The position numbers and the translations under genes were made by a program. Positions 8,794-17,048 of a stretch of 51,426 nt of DNA are shown here, one piece after another; within the stretch, counting starts at the first letter, position 1; every line of letters starts with the position of its first letter. The DNA is from Bacillota bacterium (GTDB lineage: Bacteria > Bacillota > Clostridia > Lachnospirales > Lachnospiraceae). The notes below the pieces were generated by a model. That model was not told where the DNA came from and made no database searches. It worked only from the letters and a program-made list of their open reading frames with translations. Location: the NCBI GenBank assembly GCA_023437365.1, contig JAEZGK010000045.1, forward strand, positions 1-51,426. Reading direction: 5' to 3'.

Positions 8794-8822
8794 ATTGTAA
8801 CAATCCTTGCTTGAATAGTCAA
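8794..8822 (-). promoter_or_regulatory. Promoter of the MFS-VOC operon
   Basis: On the minus strand TTGACT (8817-8822) and TACAAT (8794-8799) are separated by exactly 17 bp, a near-consensus sigma-A promoter about 70 bp upstream of the MFS start. Confidence 0.7.
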
Positions 8823-8992
8823 ACTCAATCTAATAAATTATGGATTGCTGGCAGGCCGTTTCCTTAACATTCTCTGATCAAATCATGAAAATTGGCTATA
8901 ATTAAGAATAACATGTCAACATTTGCGCAGAAAAATGAGAAGAAAGGAAATATAATAATACTGTATCAATAAAAAATAAAATGGAGAATACT

Positions 8993-9976
8993 ATGGAAAA
9001 AGATAGTAATACGAATCAACCTTTAGTAACACATATTTATACTGCCGATCCGTCAGCTCATGTTTTTGAAGGCAAAATTTATATTTATCCATCTCATGAT
9101 TTAGATCATAATGGGCCTGATAATGATAACGGTGACCAATACAGGATGGAGGATTACCATATCCTTTCCATGGATGATACCTCATCACCCTGCATCGATC
9201 ATGGAGAGGCTCTGCACATGAAGGATGTTCCCTGGGTAGGTAAGCAAATGTGGGCACCTGATGCTGCGTATAAAAATGGCACCTATTATCTGTTCTTTCC
9301 CGCAAGGGACAAGGAAGGCATCTTCCGTATCGGAGTTGCCACAGGAAAGAACCCGGCAGGGCCCTTCACTGCAGAACCGAATTATATACCCGGAAGCTTC
9401 AGTATCGATCCCGCCGTATACATGGATGATGACGGAAGTGCCTATATTTATTTCGGTGGCTTATGGGGCGGTCAGTTAGAGAAATGGCAGACCGGAAGCT
9501 TCCTTGCGGATGCCAAAGGTCCAAAGGAGAATGAACCGGCTTTGGGTCCCATCTGTGCCAAGTTAAGCGATGATCTTCTTTCCTTCCAATCCAAACCTCA
9601 GGAAATAAAGATACTTGATGAAAACGGTAATCCGCTCACAGCCGGAGATGAAGACAGAAGATATTTTGAAGGTCCTTGGATGCATAAATACAATGACACT
9701 TATTATCTATCCTATTCTACAGGCAGTACGCATTATCTGGTTTATGCAACCGGTAAGGATCCGATGGGTCCCTTCACATATCGCGGACGAATTCTGGAGC
9801 CTGTCATCGGCTGGACGACTCATCACTCCATCGTTCAATTCAAGGATAAGTGGTATCTGTTCTATCATGACAGCTCTCTTTCCGGCGGAGTGAATCATAA
9901 GCGTTGTGTAAAGTATACAGAACTGAAGTATAATGCAGACGGCACTATCCAGACGATCAAACCATACGAGCAATAA
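8993..9976 (+). CDS. Glycoside hydrolase family 43 (xylosidase/arabinosidase-like)
   Basis: This 327-residue five-blade beta-propeller enzyme has no signal peptide and so probably acts on imported oligosaccharides in the cytoplasm. The three catalytic acids are visible: D19 in ADPSAHVFEGKIYIYPSHD (general base), D139 in SIDPAVYMDDDG (pKa modulator) and E226 in FEGPWMHK (general acid). The ADPSAHVF opening is typical of bacterial beta-xylosidase/alpha-arabinofuranosidase members. ATG 8993 has GGAG 6 bases upstream; the in-frame ATG 8981 would overlap that site. It is transcribed alone, divergently from the MFS operon, and is followed by a very strong hairpin. The exact pentoside substrate is not known. 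Confidence 0.88.
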   Translation: MEKDSNTNQPLVTHIYTADPSAHVFEGKIYIYPSHDLDHNGPDNDNGDQYRMEDYHILSMDDTSSPCIDHGEALHMKDVPWVGKQMWAPDAAYKNGTYYLFFPARDKEGIFRIGVATGKNPAGPFTAEPNYIPGSFSIDPAVYMDDDGSAYIYFGGLWGGQLEKWQTGSFLADAKGPKENEPALGPICAKLSDDLLSFQSKPQEIKILDENGNPLTAGDEDRRYFEGPWMHKYNDTYYLSYSTGSTHYLVYATGKDPMGPFTYRGRILEPVIGWTTHHSIVQFKDKWYLFYHDSSLSGGVNHKRCVKYTELKYNADGTIQTIKPYEQ

Positions 9977-10020
9977 TCATCACCACAAGCATCTTTGATG
10001 CTGCTGTATAGGAATCGACC

Positions 10021-10083
10021 AGCAAACGAACGGACCGGTATTCCCATCCTTACTCGATGGGAATACCGGTCCGTTCGCTTGCT
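10021..10083. repeat. 28-bp near-perfect hairpin after GH43
   Basis: Arms 10021-10048 and 10056-10083 pair over 28 bp with one mismatch around a 7-base loop (CTTACTC). There is no T-run on either side, so it is not a classic intrinsic terminator. It lies 44 bp past the GH43 stop and about 170 bp before the next gene. Confidence 0.85.
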
Positions 10084-10254
10084 ATATCCAACTCCACTCT
10101 GCAAGAAGCTCTTCGTAGGGAAGCTATCCGTAAAGAACACAAAATGATAGGAGGTTTCCTTTTAATTCGTGTATGATCTATCTATAGCAAGAACTTAATA
10201 TTGTAAAGTCAAGCTCACTCCAAACTATAGAGTGACAGAAAGAAAGGATGAATT

Positions 10255-11379
10255 ATGATGCAAAAGGTTAAAACCGCTTATTATGAACTGGAGGGAACTC
10301 ACTATGAGATAGGCAGACAGATGGCCGCATTACTGGGTAAGGAAGCACTCCATGCTGCTCCAATCGAGCATATCACAGACAAAGACATCGATGATGCACT
10401 TGCCCTATATGATACCTATTGCCCCGGCCTGATGGAAGAGCTGAGAGGCTTCTCTGAGGAAAATGGCATATCGCTTCGGGATAACCTCTATACCTGGATG
10501 ACCTATCTTGTACCAAGATGCTCCTCCATCGCTTTGCTTCCGCAGCATACTGAGAATGGTCATACTCTTCTTGCACGCAACTACGAGTTCAGTATAGACG
10601 AAGAGGACTTCCATGTTTACCGGATTGCACCGAAGGGTAAGTATGCCCATGTGGGCGGCTCACTCATTGAGTTTGGCAGAACGGAAGGGATCAATGAATG
10701 TGGTCTTGCGGTCTCTATGTCCTCCTGTGGTTTTCCGGTTAGTAACATCCCAGCCATGAGGGCACCGGCTATCCGAGGCCTAAATTTCTTTGCCGTGCTT
10801 CGTACTCTTCTGGATAATTGCAAGGATGTGTCAGAAGCTCTGGAGATGGTCAAAAGGATACCGATAGCCTTTAATATTAACCTGATAATGGCTGATCGGA
10901 GTAATTGCATTGCTCTGGTGGAGACCATGAATGGTGAGATGGCTATTCGTACTGCCGGAGGGGAAAAAGAGGATTCTTTCAAGGAGCCCTCCTTCCTCTG
11001 CGCTACCAATCATATTGCGATTGAAGCCTTCCAGGATCGGGAGCCCATGGCGATGCGTAATTCTCTGGTTCGGTATGATACCCTCAGAAGTTTTGTACAT
11101 TCTACCGACAAAATATCTGAACCGCAGTTAAAAGCTTTCCTTCTGACCAAATACCCGGAGGGTATGACCGCATGGTATTTCAGTGATTGGTTCGGAACAG
11201 TAAAATCTGTCGTGATGGACGTGAATGAGGGACGCTTCTCCATCTGCTGGGGTGGACGTGCAGAAAACGGCTGGGAGGATTTCTATGTAAATCAAAAGCT
11301 CGGAAATCACAGTAAAGAGATAGAAGTACAGAATGAACCCGGTAATAAGGAGTTCTTTGAGTTTATTCCGCTTTCCTAA
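10255..11379 (+). CDS. C45-like acyltransferase/hydrolase (Ntn family)
   Basis: A 374-residue protein resembling the acyl-CoA:6-aminopenicillanate acyltransferase / peptidase C45 group of N-terminal-nucleophile amidohydrolases. The N-terminal ELEGTHYEIGRQMAALLG is typical, and the presumed nucleophile is C89 in VPRCSSIAL, followed by HTLLARNYEF. In this family the chain self-cleaves before the Cys to expose it; here the residue before it is Arg rather than the usual Gly. ATNH (about residue 242) is also a conserved block. It has no signal peptide. ATG 10255 follows AAAGGA. The substrate is unknown; amide hydrolysis is more likely than penicillin synthesis. Confidence 0.75.
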   Translation: MMQKVKTAYYELEGTHYEIGRQMAALLGKEALHAAPIEHITDKDIDDALALYDTYCPGLMEELRGFSEENGISLRDNLYTWMTYLVPRCSSIALLPQHTENGHTLLARNYEFSIDEEDFHVYRIAPKGKYAHVGGSLIEFGRTEGINECGLAVSMSSCGFPVSNIPAMRAPAIRGLNFFAVLRTLLDNCKDVSEALEMVKRIPIAFNINLIMADRSNCIALVETMNGEMAIRTAGGEKEDSFKEPSFLCATNHIAIEAFQDREPMAMRNSLVRYDTLRSFVHSTDKISEPQLKAFLLTKYPEGMTAWYFSDWFGTVKSVVMDVNEGRFSICWGGRAENGWEDFYVNQKLGNHSKEIEVQNEPGNKEFFEFIPLS

Positions 11380-11441
11380 AAGCTGTTAATCAATGTGACA
11401 GCCTAAGGATCTATTCACAGGAATCAGGGATGAAATAATAC

Positions 11442-11490
11442 TGCCAGGAAAGGAACCTAGCCTGTTCTCCTTCCTGGCATTGTTTATCTT
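11442..11490. terminator. Bidirectional terminator between C45-like gene and csd
   Basis: TGCCAGGAA-AGGAAC (11442-11456) pairs with 11464-11479, followed by TTGTTTAT on the plus strand. The genes on both sides converge here, so it can serve both. Confidence 0.7.
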
Positions 11491-11547
11491 GCAATCAATT
11501 ATTCTTCTCTCTAAGCAAACCATTCATTATGTATGCTTAGCCGAATA

Positions 11548-12798
11548 TTAATTATAAAGCTTTGCTATCTTTAATACTGCATTCGTAAGGCTGTCGATCT
11601 CATCGCTGGTATTATATATTCCCAGGGATGCACGAACCGCACTGTTTAAACCAAATCTTCTAAGGACGGGCTGTGCGCAATGATGTCCGGCACGAACAGC
11701 GATTCCCTCTTGATTTAGATACGCCCCTACACTCTCCGGAGATATTCCATCGATAATGAAAGATAATACACTGATCTTATCCGGAGCAGTTCCGATCAGC
11801 TGCACATGGGGTATCTGTGATAGTCTTTCCAAAGCATACAAGGTTAACTGTCTTTCATGTTCTTCTACCTTCTCCATACCCAGCCTGTTCAGATAATCAA
11901 CAGCTACTCCCAGTCCTATGGCATCTGCTATATTTCCGGTCCCAGCTTCGAATTTATAGGGCAAGTGATTGAAGGTGGTATGATTGAAGGTGACATTACT
12001 GATCATCCCGCCACCTCTCTGCCAAGGTGGCATCTGCTCCAGAATCTCCCTTTTCCCATACAGGATGCCAATCCCGGTTGGACCGTACATCTTATGCCCG
12101 GAGAAAACATAAAAGTCAGCATCCAGCTGTTTTACATCAATCGGCAGATGAGGTACTGCCTGTGCTCCGTCTATCACGGTAAAGGCCCCCTGAGCATTTG
12201 CCATCCTGACCATGGTTTCAATTGGATTAACTGTCCCCAGAACATTGGATACCTGTGTTATTCCCACGATTTTTGTCCGAGTCGAGAGGAGCTTTTCATA
12301 CTCCTCCAGAAGGACCTCTCCCTGATCATTGATCGGTATTACTTTGATGATGGCGCCCCTATCCTGCTGTAGCTTCTGCCACGGTACAATATTAGCATGA
12401 TGCTCCATCTCGGTCAGCAGGATCTCATCGCCCTCCTGCAGGATCATCGGACCGAGGCTTTCTGCAATGAGGTTGATCGCTTCTGTCGTACCACGAGTAA
12501 AGATCACCTCTTCAGAGAAAGCAGCTTTAATAAAATCCCTTATCTTATCTCTTGCTGCCTCATATGCGTCAGTTGCTTCGTTTGCCAGGGTATGTGCCCC
12601 CCGATGAATATTGGAATTGTATTGCCGGTAATACTGATCCAAGGATTGCATAACCTCGAGTGGCTTCTGTGTAGTTGCGCTATTATCCAGCCAGATTAGT
12701 GTATTCCCATTGACTCTCCTATGTAGGATCGGAAAATCCTTACGAATGGAATATACATCAAAGCTTCTGTTCCAAGGAGGAGTAAAATCAATAATCAT
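11548..12798 (-). CDS. SufS-type cysteine desulfurase, encapsulin cargo
   Basis: A PLP enzyme of 416 residues that takes sulfur from cysteine to form alanine and an enzyme persulfide. The PLP lysine is K236 in SGHKMYGPTG, the PLP-stacking His is in TEMEHHANIVPW, and the persulfide Cys is C374 in RAGHHCAQPV, as in group II (SufS/CsdA) enzymes. Its ATG lies inside the end of the encapsulin gene (11-bp overlap; GTAGGA 7 bases upstream is within shell codons), which implies coupled translation and 1:1 genetic pairing. Known Family 2A encapsulins package such a desulfurase. About 12 residues (MIIDFTPPWNRS) precede the usual SufS start, far less than the long disordered loading domain of the cyanobacterial cargo. 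No SufU or sufBCD genes are nearby, so housekeeping Fe-S assembly is less likely. Confidence 0.9.
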   Translation of the reverse strand: MIIDFTPPWNRSFDVYSIRKDFPILHRRVNGNTLIWLDNSATTQKPLEVMQSLDQYYRQYNSNIHRGAHTLANEATDAYEAARDKIRDFIKAAFSEEVIFTRGTTEAINLIAESLGPMILQEGDEILLTEMEHHANIVPWQKLQQDRGAIIKVIPINDQGEVLLEEYEKLLSTRTKIVGITQVSNVLGTVNPIETMVRMANAQGAFTVIDGAQAVPHLPIDVKQLDADFYVFSGHKMYGPTGIGILYGKREILEQMPPWQRGGGMISNVTFNHTTFNHLPYKFEAGTGNIADAIGLGVAVDYLNRLGMEKVEEHERQLTLYALERLSQIPHVQLIGTAPDKISVLSFIIDGISPESVGAYLNQEGIAVRAGHHCAQPVLRRFGLNSAVRASLGIYNTSDEIDSLTNAVLKIAKLYN

Positions 12799-13774
12799 AA
12801 TAATATCCTACCTCTACATTTTCCAGCATTCCTAAGGCATCATCTGCCAGTACGGCGGAGCCGAAATACAAAGACAGGACATAAGAAGCAATTCCCATAT
12901 TATCAATTCCTGCATACTTTACAGACAAGCTGGGAATACATCCTTCATCCGGGATACCGGGCTGATGTAAACCGACTACTCCCTGTTCTCTTTCTCCGAC
13001 TCTCATTAAAAGGATATTGGTCTTTCCCGTCGATGCCAGATTACATGCTTTACCGTCGACTAAGAGTTTGTCACAGGGCAGGATTGGTACTCCTCTCCAG
13101 GTCATAAAAGGTGTGCCATAGATATTTACCGTTGCCGGAGGAACCCCTCTGCGGGTGCATTCCCTGCCAAAGGCGGCAATAGCTCTGGGGTGAGCCAGGA
13201 AGAAGGACGGCTTTTTCCATACTCTGGACAGTAGTTCATCCATATCATCAGGCATCGGAATACCGTATCTTGCCTTCACTTTCATCCGGGGTGATACGGA
13301 GTGGAGAAGTCCGGAGTTCTTGTTATTAATCATCTCCCACTCCTGCCGCTCTTTCATTGCTTCGATGGTCAGTCTCATTTCCTGGTCCTTTTGATCCAGC
13401 GGATCATTGAAAATATCCGTGACATGACTGTTCATCTTCAATATTGTTTTTACGACACCCAAAACGTACTCCTTCGGAACCTCCTCATAATCTGCATAGG
13501 TTTCGGGCAACTCCCTCTCCTTTAGATTATCGGACATTACCCTCGGTACCCTTTCAGGATATTCGCATACTTCCATGGTGGCAACATCATTACTCTTTCT
13601 TACCTGGTTCACCCGATAAACTCCGGCATCTACAGATACCCAGGGAAGAAAGGTCAAAAACCATCTGGGTGTGATTGCTTCCATGGTCGGAGGAATAATG
13701 GTACTGTGGGACAGGTTTCTCGCTATGTTCGGATCGAGACTATAGTTGCTTATGATGTTATCTGAAAGATCCAT
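12788..13774 (-). CDS. Family 2A encapsulin shell protein (SrpI-like)
   Basis: This 328-residue HK97-fold protein should assemble into a closed protein shell. It strongly resembles the SrpI group: TPRWFLTFLPWVSVDAGVYRVNQV near residue 36, a YADYEEVPKEYVL block, LTIEAMKERQEWEMIN, PDDMDELLSRVWKKPSFFLAHP, then AIAAFGRECTRRGVPPATVN, TPFMTWRGVPI and a C-terminal VGLHQPGIP-SLSVKYAGID-ASYVLSLYFGSAVL. There is no cyclic-nucleotide-binding insert, which separates it from Family 2B. In this family the shell encloses a cysteine desulfurase and stores elemental sulfur. ATG 13774 has GAGG 7 bases upstream. It lies 45 bp after the ECF ATPase gene with no terminator between, and overlaps the desulfurase gene. 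Confidence 0.93.
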   Translation of the reverse strand: MDLSDNIISNYSLDPNIARNLSHSTIIPPTMEAITPRWFLTFLPWVSVDAGVYRVNQVRKSNDVATMEVCEYPERVPRVMSDNLKERELPETYADYEEVPKEYVLGVVKTILKMNSHVTDIFNDPLDQKDQEMRLTIEAMKERQEWEMINNKNSGLLHSVSPRMKVKARYGIPMPDDMDELLSRVWKKPSFFLAHPRAIAAFGRECTRRGVPPATVNIYGTPFMTWRGVPILPCDKLLVDGKACNLASTGKTNILLMRVGEREQGVVGLHQPGIPDEGCIPSLSVKYAGIDNMGIASYVLSLYFGSAVLADDALGMLENVEVGYYYDY

Positions 13775-13819
13775 CCTAACACCTCATAAAAAAGCATTCT
13801 ATACATTATATTCCTGTCG

Positions 13820-14632
13820 CTAAAAATGGTCCTTTCGAAAAGCCACAAATTCCTCAGTTGTCAGAAAAACCTCCGGATATCCTAAGCTGTGACAAAGCTT
13901 TGTTACATTTGGCTGCTCAAGATAGGCCTGTTCCAGAGCTTTCTTTTGTGCGAAGACCTCCCGGGTGGTTCCGTCCAGCAGGATATTGCCTTGCGCGAAG
14001 ACAATCGTGCGTTCAAAGGTCTCCGCCACAAAATCCATATCATGGATTATTGTAAGCACAGTCTTGCCTTCCGAACGCAGCTTACGAATCACCGCTTTTA
14101 TCAGTTCCTTACCATGATAATCCTGCGCTATCGTTGGCTCATCCAATATGATTATCTTCGTATCCATCGCAAGAATAGAGGCGATTGCAACCAACTTTCT
14201 ACTCGATAATCCCAAGTCATAAGGATTTTTATCTGCAAAGTCTGATAATTCGAATAGCTTCAGGGCATCCTCCGCTCTCTGCTTCGCCTCAGCCTCCTTC
14301 ATACCAATTCTCAGCGGTCCGAACATGACTTCGTCGATCACCCGGTTTTTGAATATCTGGTCATTCGGATTCTGGAAAACCAGACCGATATGCTTTGCCA
14401 ACTGTGCTACAGTCACCCCGGCAATATCTCTTCCTTCTAGTAGGATAGTACCGCTAGTCGGACGAAGGAGCCCCTTCAGTAATTTTACGAAGGTGGTTTT
14501 ACCTGCACCATTCTGTCCTATGATTGCAGTGGAGCGTTCATCGATCTCGAAATTCAAGCCCTTCAGAATCAGTTCTCCGGGGGTATAGAAAAAATGTAAA
14601 TCTTTGATCTCCAGTATCGCCCTCCTGTCCAC
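13820..14632 (-). CDS. ECF transporter ATPase, second subunit (EcfA-like)
   Basis: One of two ABC ATPases that power the ECF importer. It has 270 residues, with Walker A GQNGAGKTTF, Q-loop FQNPNDQ, Walker B IIILDEPT and the switch His in IIHDMDF. The ABC signature is degenerate: where its partner has LSGGQ, this reads LSSRK. One of the two ATP sites of the heterodimer may therefore be weak or non-catalytic. It starts with GTG two bases after the first ATPase stop, with GGAGG 8 bases upstream, so the two are translationally coupled. The encapsulin gene follows after 45 bp. Confidence 0.88.
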   Translation of the reverse strand: MDRRAILEIKDLHFFYTPGELILKGLNFEIDERSTAIIGQNGAGKTTFVKLLKGLLRPTSGTILLEGRDIAGVTVAQLAKHIGLVFQNPNDQIFKNRVIDEVMFGPLRIGMKEAEAKQRAEDALKLFELSDFADKNPYDLGLSSRKLVAIASILAMDTKIIILDEPTIAQDYHGKELIKAVIRKLRSEGKTVLTIIHDMDFVAETFERTIVFAQGNILLDGTTREVFAQKKALEQAYLEQPNVTKLCHSLGYPEVFLTTEEFVAFRKDHF

Positions 14633-15484
14633 TTACATTGCCTCCTTTCTATTGCTCAGCAGCACTTTGGCTTCCTCCAGGGTTACCGGATAGCAGTCTG
14701 TCTCCGAATTCCTGATACCAAGCTCACGGCATATTTTTGTAAATGTAGGAGGTTCAACACCGAAGGAGGCTAGATCGTCTCTTGAGAAAATTCTCTGTGG
14801 CGTATCCATTGCTATCTGCTTTCCACCATCAAGCAGGAGAACACGATCACTGTATGCGGCTATTTTTTCCATGTTATGCTCTACCATAAATATCGTAATG
14901 CCTTTTTTGCTTAACTTTTGTACCGCCTGATAGACCTCCTCCCGCCCTTGAGGATCTAACTGAGAGGTAGGCTCATCAAGAACAATAATCTCAGGCTGCA
15001 TAGCAATGATACTGGCAATCGCCATCCGCTGCATCTGTCCACCCGATAGATCAAAGGGGTTACGGTCACGGTATTTACTGATATCTAACAGCTCCATGGC
15101 ATCCTCAATACGTCGGACCATCTCATCCCTTTGTATACCCAGATTCTCGAGCCCGAAGGCAATTTCCTCACAAACAGTCATTTTAGAGCCAGTAACCTGA
15201 TTAAAGGGGTTCTGAAATACAGTTCCGACCTTTTTACACAGATTACTGACCTCCTCCTTCTTCACCTCGTTGCCATCAATCAGGACCTTACCACCATATG
15301 CCCCCTTGTAGAAATTAGGTACCAGTCCGGCAATCGCTTGGCATAGTGTACTTTTACCCGATTCGTTTTTCCCAATAATTCCGATGAATTCTCCGGCTTC
15401 CACCGAGAAGGAGATATCATCCAGGGCAAGGTACTCTGTAGCGGGATATTTATATTTCAGCTTCTCAACGATTATCTTAGCCAT
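14633..15484 (-). CDS. ECF transporter ATPase, first subunit (EcfA-like)
   Basis: A 283-residue ABC ATPase with complete motifs: Walker A GKNESGKSTL, Q-loop FQNPFNQ, signature LSGGQMQRMAIAS, Walker B IIVLDEPTSQLD and switch His in VEHNM. FQNPFNQ-type Q-loops are typical of ECF ATPases. It overlaps the T-component gene by 13 bp and abuts the second ATPase gene, giving a coupled T-A-A order. With both ATPases, T and a neighbouring S gene it forms a dedicated (group I) ECF importer. Confidence 0.9.
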   Translation of the reverse strand: MAKIIVEKLKYKYPATEYLALDDISFSVEAGEFIGIIGKNESGKSTLCQAIAGLVPNFYKGAYGGKVLIDGNEVKKEEVSNLCKKVGTVFQNPFNQVTGSKMTVCEEIAFGLENLGIQRDEMVRRIEDAMELLDISKYRDRNPFDLSGGQMQRMAIASIIAMQPEIIVLDEPTSQLDPQGREEVYQAVQKLSKKGITIFMVEHNMEKIAAYSDRVLLLDGGKQIAMDTPQRIFSRDDLASFGVEPPTFTKICRELGIRNSETDCYPVTLEEAKVLLSNRKEAM

Positions 15485-16248
15485 TCAAACACCCTCCAGC
15501 AGATACCCAGCAATAAAACTAAAAGCATTATAATCTGTAGCACCTTATCAGCAGCTGATTTTTTTTCGTCATTGTAATAGGTCTTTCTATCTCTTGAATT
15601 AAAGCCCCTCACCTCAAGTGCCAGTGCACGCTCCTTCGTATTAATCAGGGAGCTCATGACTACAGGAGATATCAGGGGAATAAAAGCCTTTATTCTTACA
15701 AGTAGATTTCCTTCGGTCTCCATTCCCCTGCTCCGCTGCGCATCCATAATTGTAGTCATGGTTTCCGTCATCTGAGGGATGATCTGGAAAACAGAGATAA
15801 ATACATAGCCAAAGCGTGGTGAAAAGCCCTTTCTCATGAAATTCTCAATCATATCCGATGGTTTAGTGGTTAATATCAAGACACAAAAGCTCATCAGTAT
15901 ATTAATCACATTAATAACAATCCTCAGCGCATACAGTAAGCCCTCCTGATAGAAAATCACAGGCCCCAGCTGCAGTACCGGTATCGAATTGCCTGCCCGG
16001 AACAAGCCCTGGATGATCACCACCGTCAGCAATACAAAACCGGATACACTAAGAATCGGTATGGTATGTCTTAGCACTCTGGAAGCAAGCAAAAGAACCG
16101 TACTGCAAAGAATAAATACAAGGCTCAGAAGTCTGCTGCCTGTAACCGCAGGGAGTAGTATTGCCAGCAGGATATATAGAAGCTTGCTTTCCGGTGCCAA
16201 CTTATTTAATATAGAATTTTTTTCCTTATATAAGCTGATGCTTTTCAT
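15472..16248 (-). CDS. ECF transporter transmembrane T component
   Basis: The scaffold subunit that links the ATPases to the substrate-binding S protein. It has 258 residues with about five hydrophobic segments and both coupling-helix Ala-Arg-Gly-type motifs: QRSRGME (about residue 173) and EVRGFNSR (about residue 215). ATG 16248 has GGAG 6 bases upstream and is preferred over the in-frame start at 16278. A GC-rich perfect palindrome separates it from the S gene. Confidence 0.88.
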   Translation of the reverse strand: MKSISLYKEKNSILNKLAPESKLLYILLAILLPAVTGSRLLSLVFILCSTVLLLASRVLRHTIPILSVSGFVLLTVVIIQGLFRAGNSIPVLQLGPVIFYQEGLLYALRIVINVINILMSFCVLILTTKPSDMIENFMRKGFSPRFGYVFISVFQIIPQMTETMTTIMDAQRSRGMETEGNLLVRIKAFIPLISPVVMSSLINTKERALALEVRGFNSRDRKTYYNDEKKSAADKVLQIIMLLVLLLGICWRVFEWLR

Positions 16249-16290
16249 AATAAACTCCATTATAACGCTGTGTGCCATTATGGGAACTGC

Positions 16291-16308
16291 GTGTCAGCCG
16301 GCTGACAC
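16291..16308. repeat. 18-bp perfect palindrome between ECF S and T genes
   Basis: GTGTCAGCCGGCTGACAC is its own reverse complement. It lies in the 103-bp S-T gap beside a second short stem (CTACTTCGTAG, 16318-16328). No T-run follows on the minus strand, so it is more likely an RNA processing or stability element, or a protein site, than a terminator. Confidence 0.7.
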
Positions 16309-16351
16309 CTTCGATACCTACTTCGTAGGCATTACCCGACTGCGGGATGCA

Positions 16352-16969
16352 TTATTTATCATCCAGGCTCTCTACTGTATCGCTGCTTTGATATAAAGCG
16401 ACCAGGCTCTTCGGAAGCCCCTTGCAGACCAGAAAGACTATCAGTAACACAGCAATCTTATCCGGTAAATCAACAATAATCTCATCGATAAAGGATGCAA
16501 GAAATACCGGAAGATTATTTGCAATAGCCCAGGCATAGACAGCATCCCCCCAGACATTGCCGGTTGTACCGCCCCAGAAGATTACATTTAAGGGCGTGGA
16601 TACGATCACCGCAGCCAGGCCAGTAAGCACCGCCGTAATCAGGGCTCCCTTTAAGTTCTTCATCATTCCCTTATGCGCCATGACACCCACAACCAAGCCG
16701 ATTGCGACATTCGTTAAGGCATATACCGTGGAGATTGGGTCCATCGTTAGGCCGTAAATGATATTATTAGCCGCACCGACAATCGCTCCGGCAATTGGGC
16801 CGGCCAGAACTGCTGCCAGACAGGTGCCGATTGCATCCAGCCACAGCGGAAGTTTTAATACACCTGCGAACAATTTACCGAGGTAATTAATACCGATTGC
16901 TGCCGGTATTAATACCAATGTTGCTGTGTTGAACTTCAGTGACCATAAATTCTTCCCACTCTTACTCAT
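16352..16969 (-). CDS. ECF transporter substrate-binding S component
   Basis: A 205-residue integral membrane protein with about six hydrophobic segments. It opens with a short basic stretch and a first helix (LVLIPAAIGINYLGKLFAG), then LPLWLDAIGTCLAAVLAGPIAGAIVGAANNIIYG, which is the usual S-component pattern. It binds the substrate and delivers it to the T/A/A module encoded next. The substrate cannot be assigned from sequence. Because the operon continues into a sulfur-storage encapsulin pair, a sulfur-containing vitamin, amino acid or thiol is a reasonable but untested guess. CGGAGG lies 8 bases before ATG 16969. Confidence 0.82.
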   Translation of the reverse strand: MSKSGKNLWSLKFNTATLVLIPAAIGINYLGKLFAGVLKLPLWLDAIGTCLAAVLAGPIAGAIVGAANNIIYGLTMDPISTVYALTNVAIGLVVGVMAHKGMMKNLKGALITAVLTGLAAVIVSTPLNVIFWGGTTGNVWGDAVYAWAIANNLPVFLASFIDEIIVDLPDKIAVLLIVFLVCKGLPKSLVALYQSSDTVESLDDK

Positions 16970-17048
16970 AAGCTTAACCTCCGTTTTTTTTATTTACAAA
17001 GGCCTTGGCACTGTAAAATTGCAGTACCTGCCTTGTTGTACCATTACA

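Noticed and set aside
11548..12798. Housekeeping SufS of an iron-sulfur assembly operon
   Set aside because: No sufU, sufB, sufC or sufD gene is adjacent, and the start overlaps the encapsulin gene, which points to cargo.
13774..13820. Separate promoter for encapsulin in the 45-bp gap (a TATAAT-like stretch)
   Set aside because: No -35 at 16-18 bp could be matched, so read-through from the ECF genes is more likely.
16970..17048. Riboswitch upstream of the ECF S gene
   Set aside because: The gap is only 79 bp and shows just one weak stem, too little for a known vitamin riboswitch.
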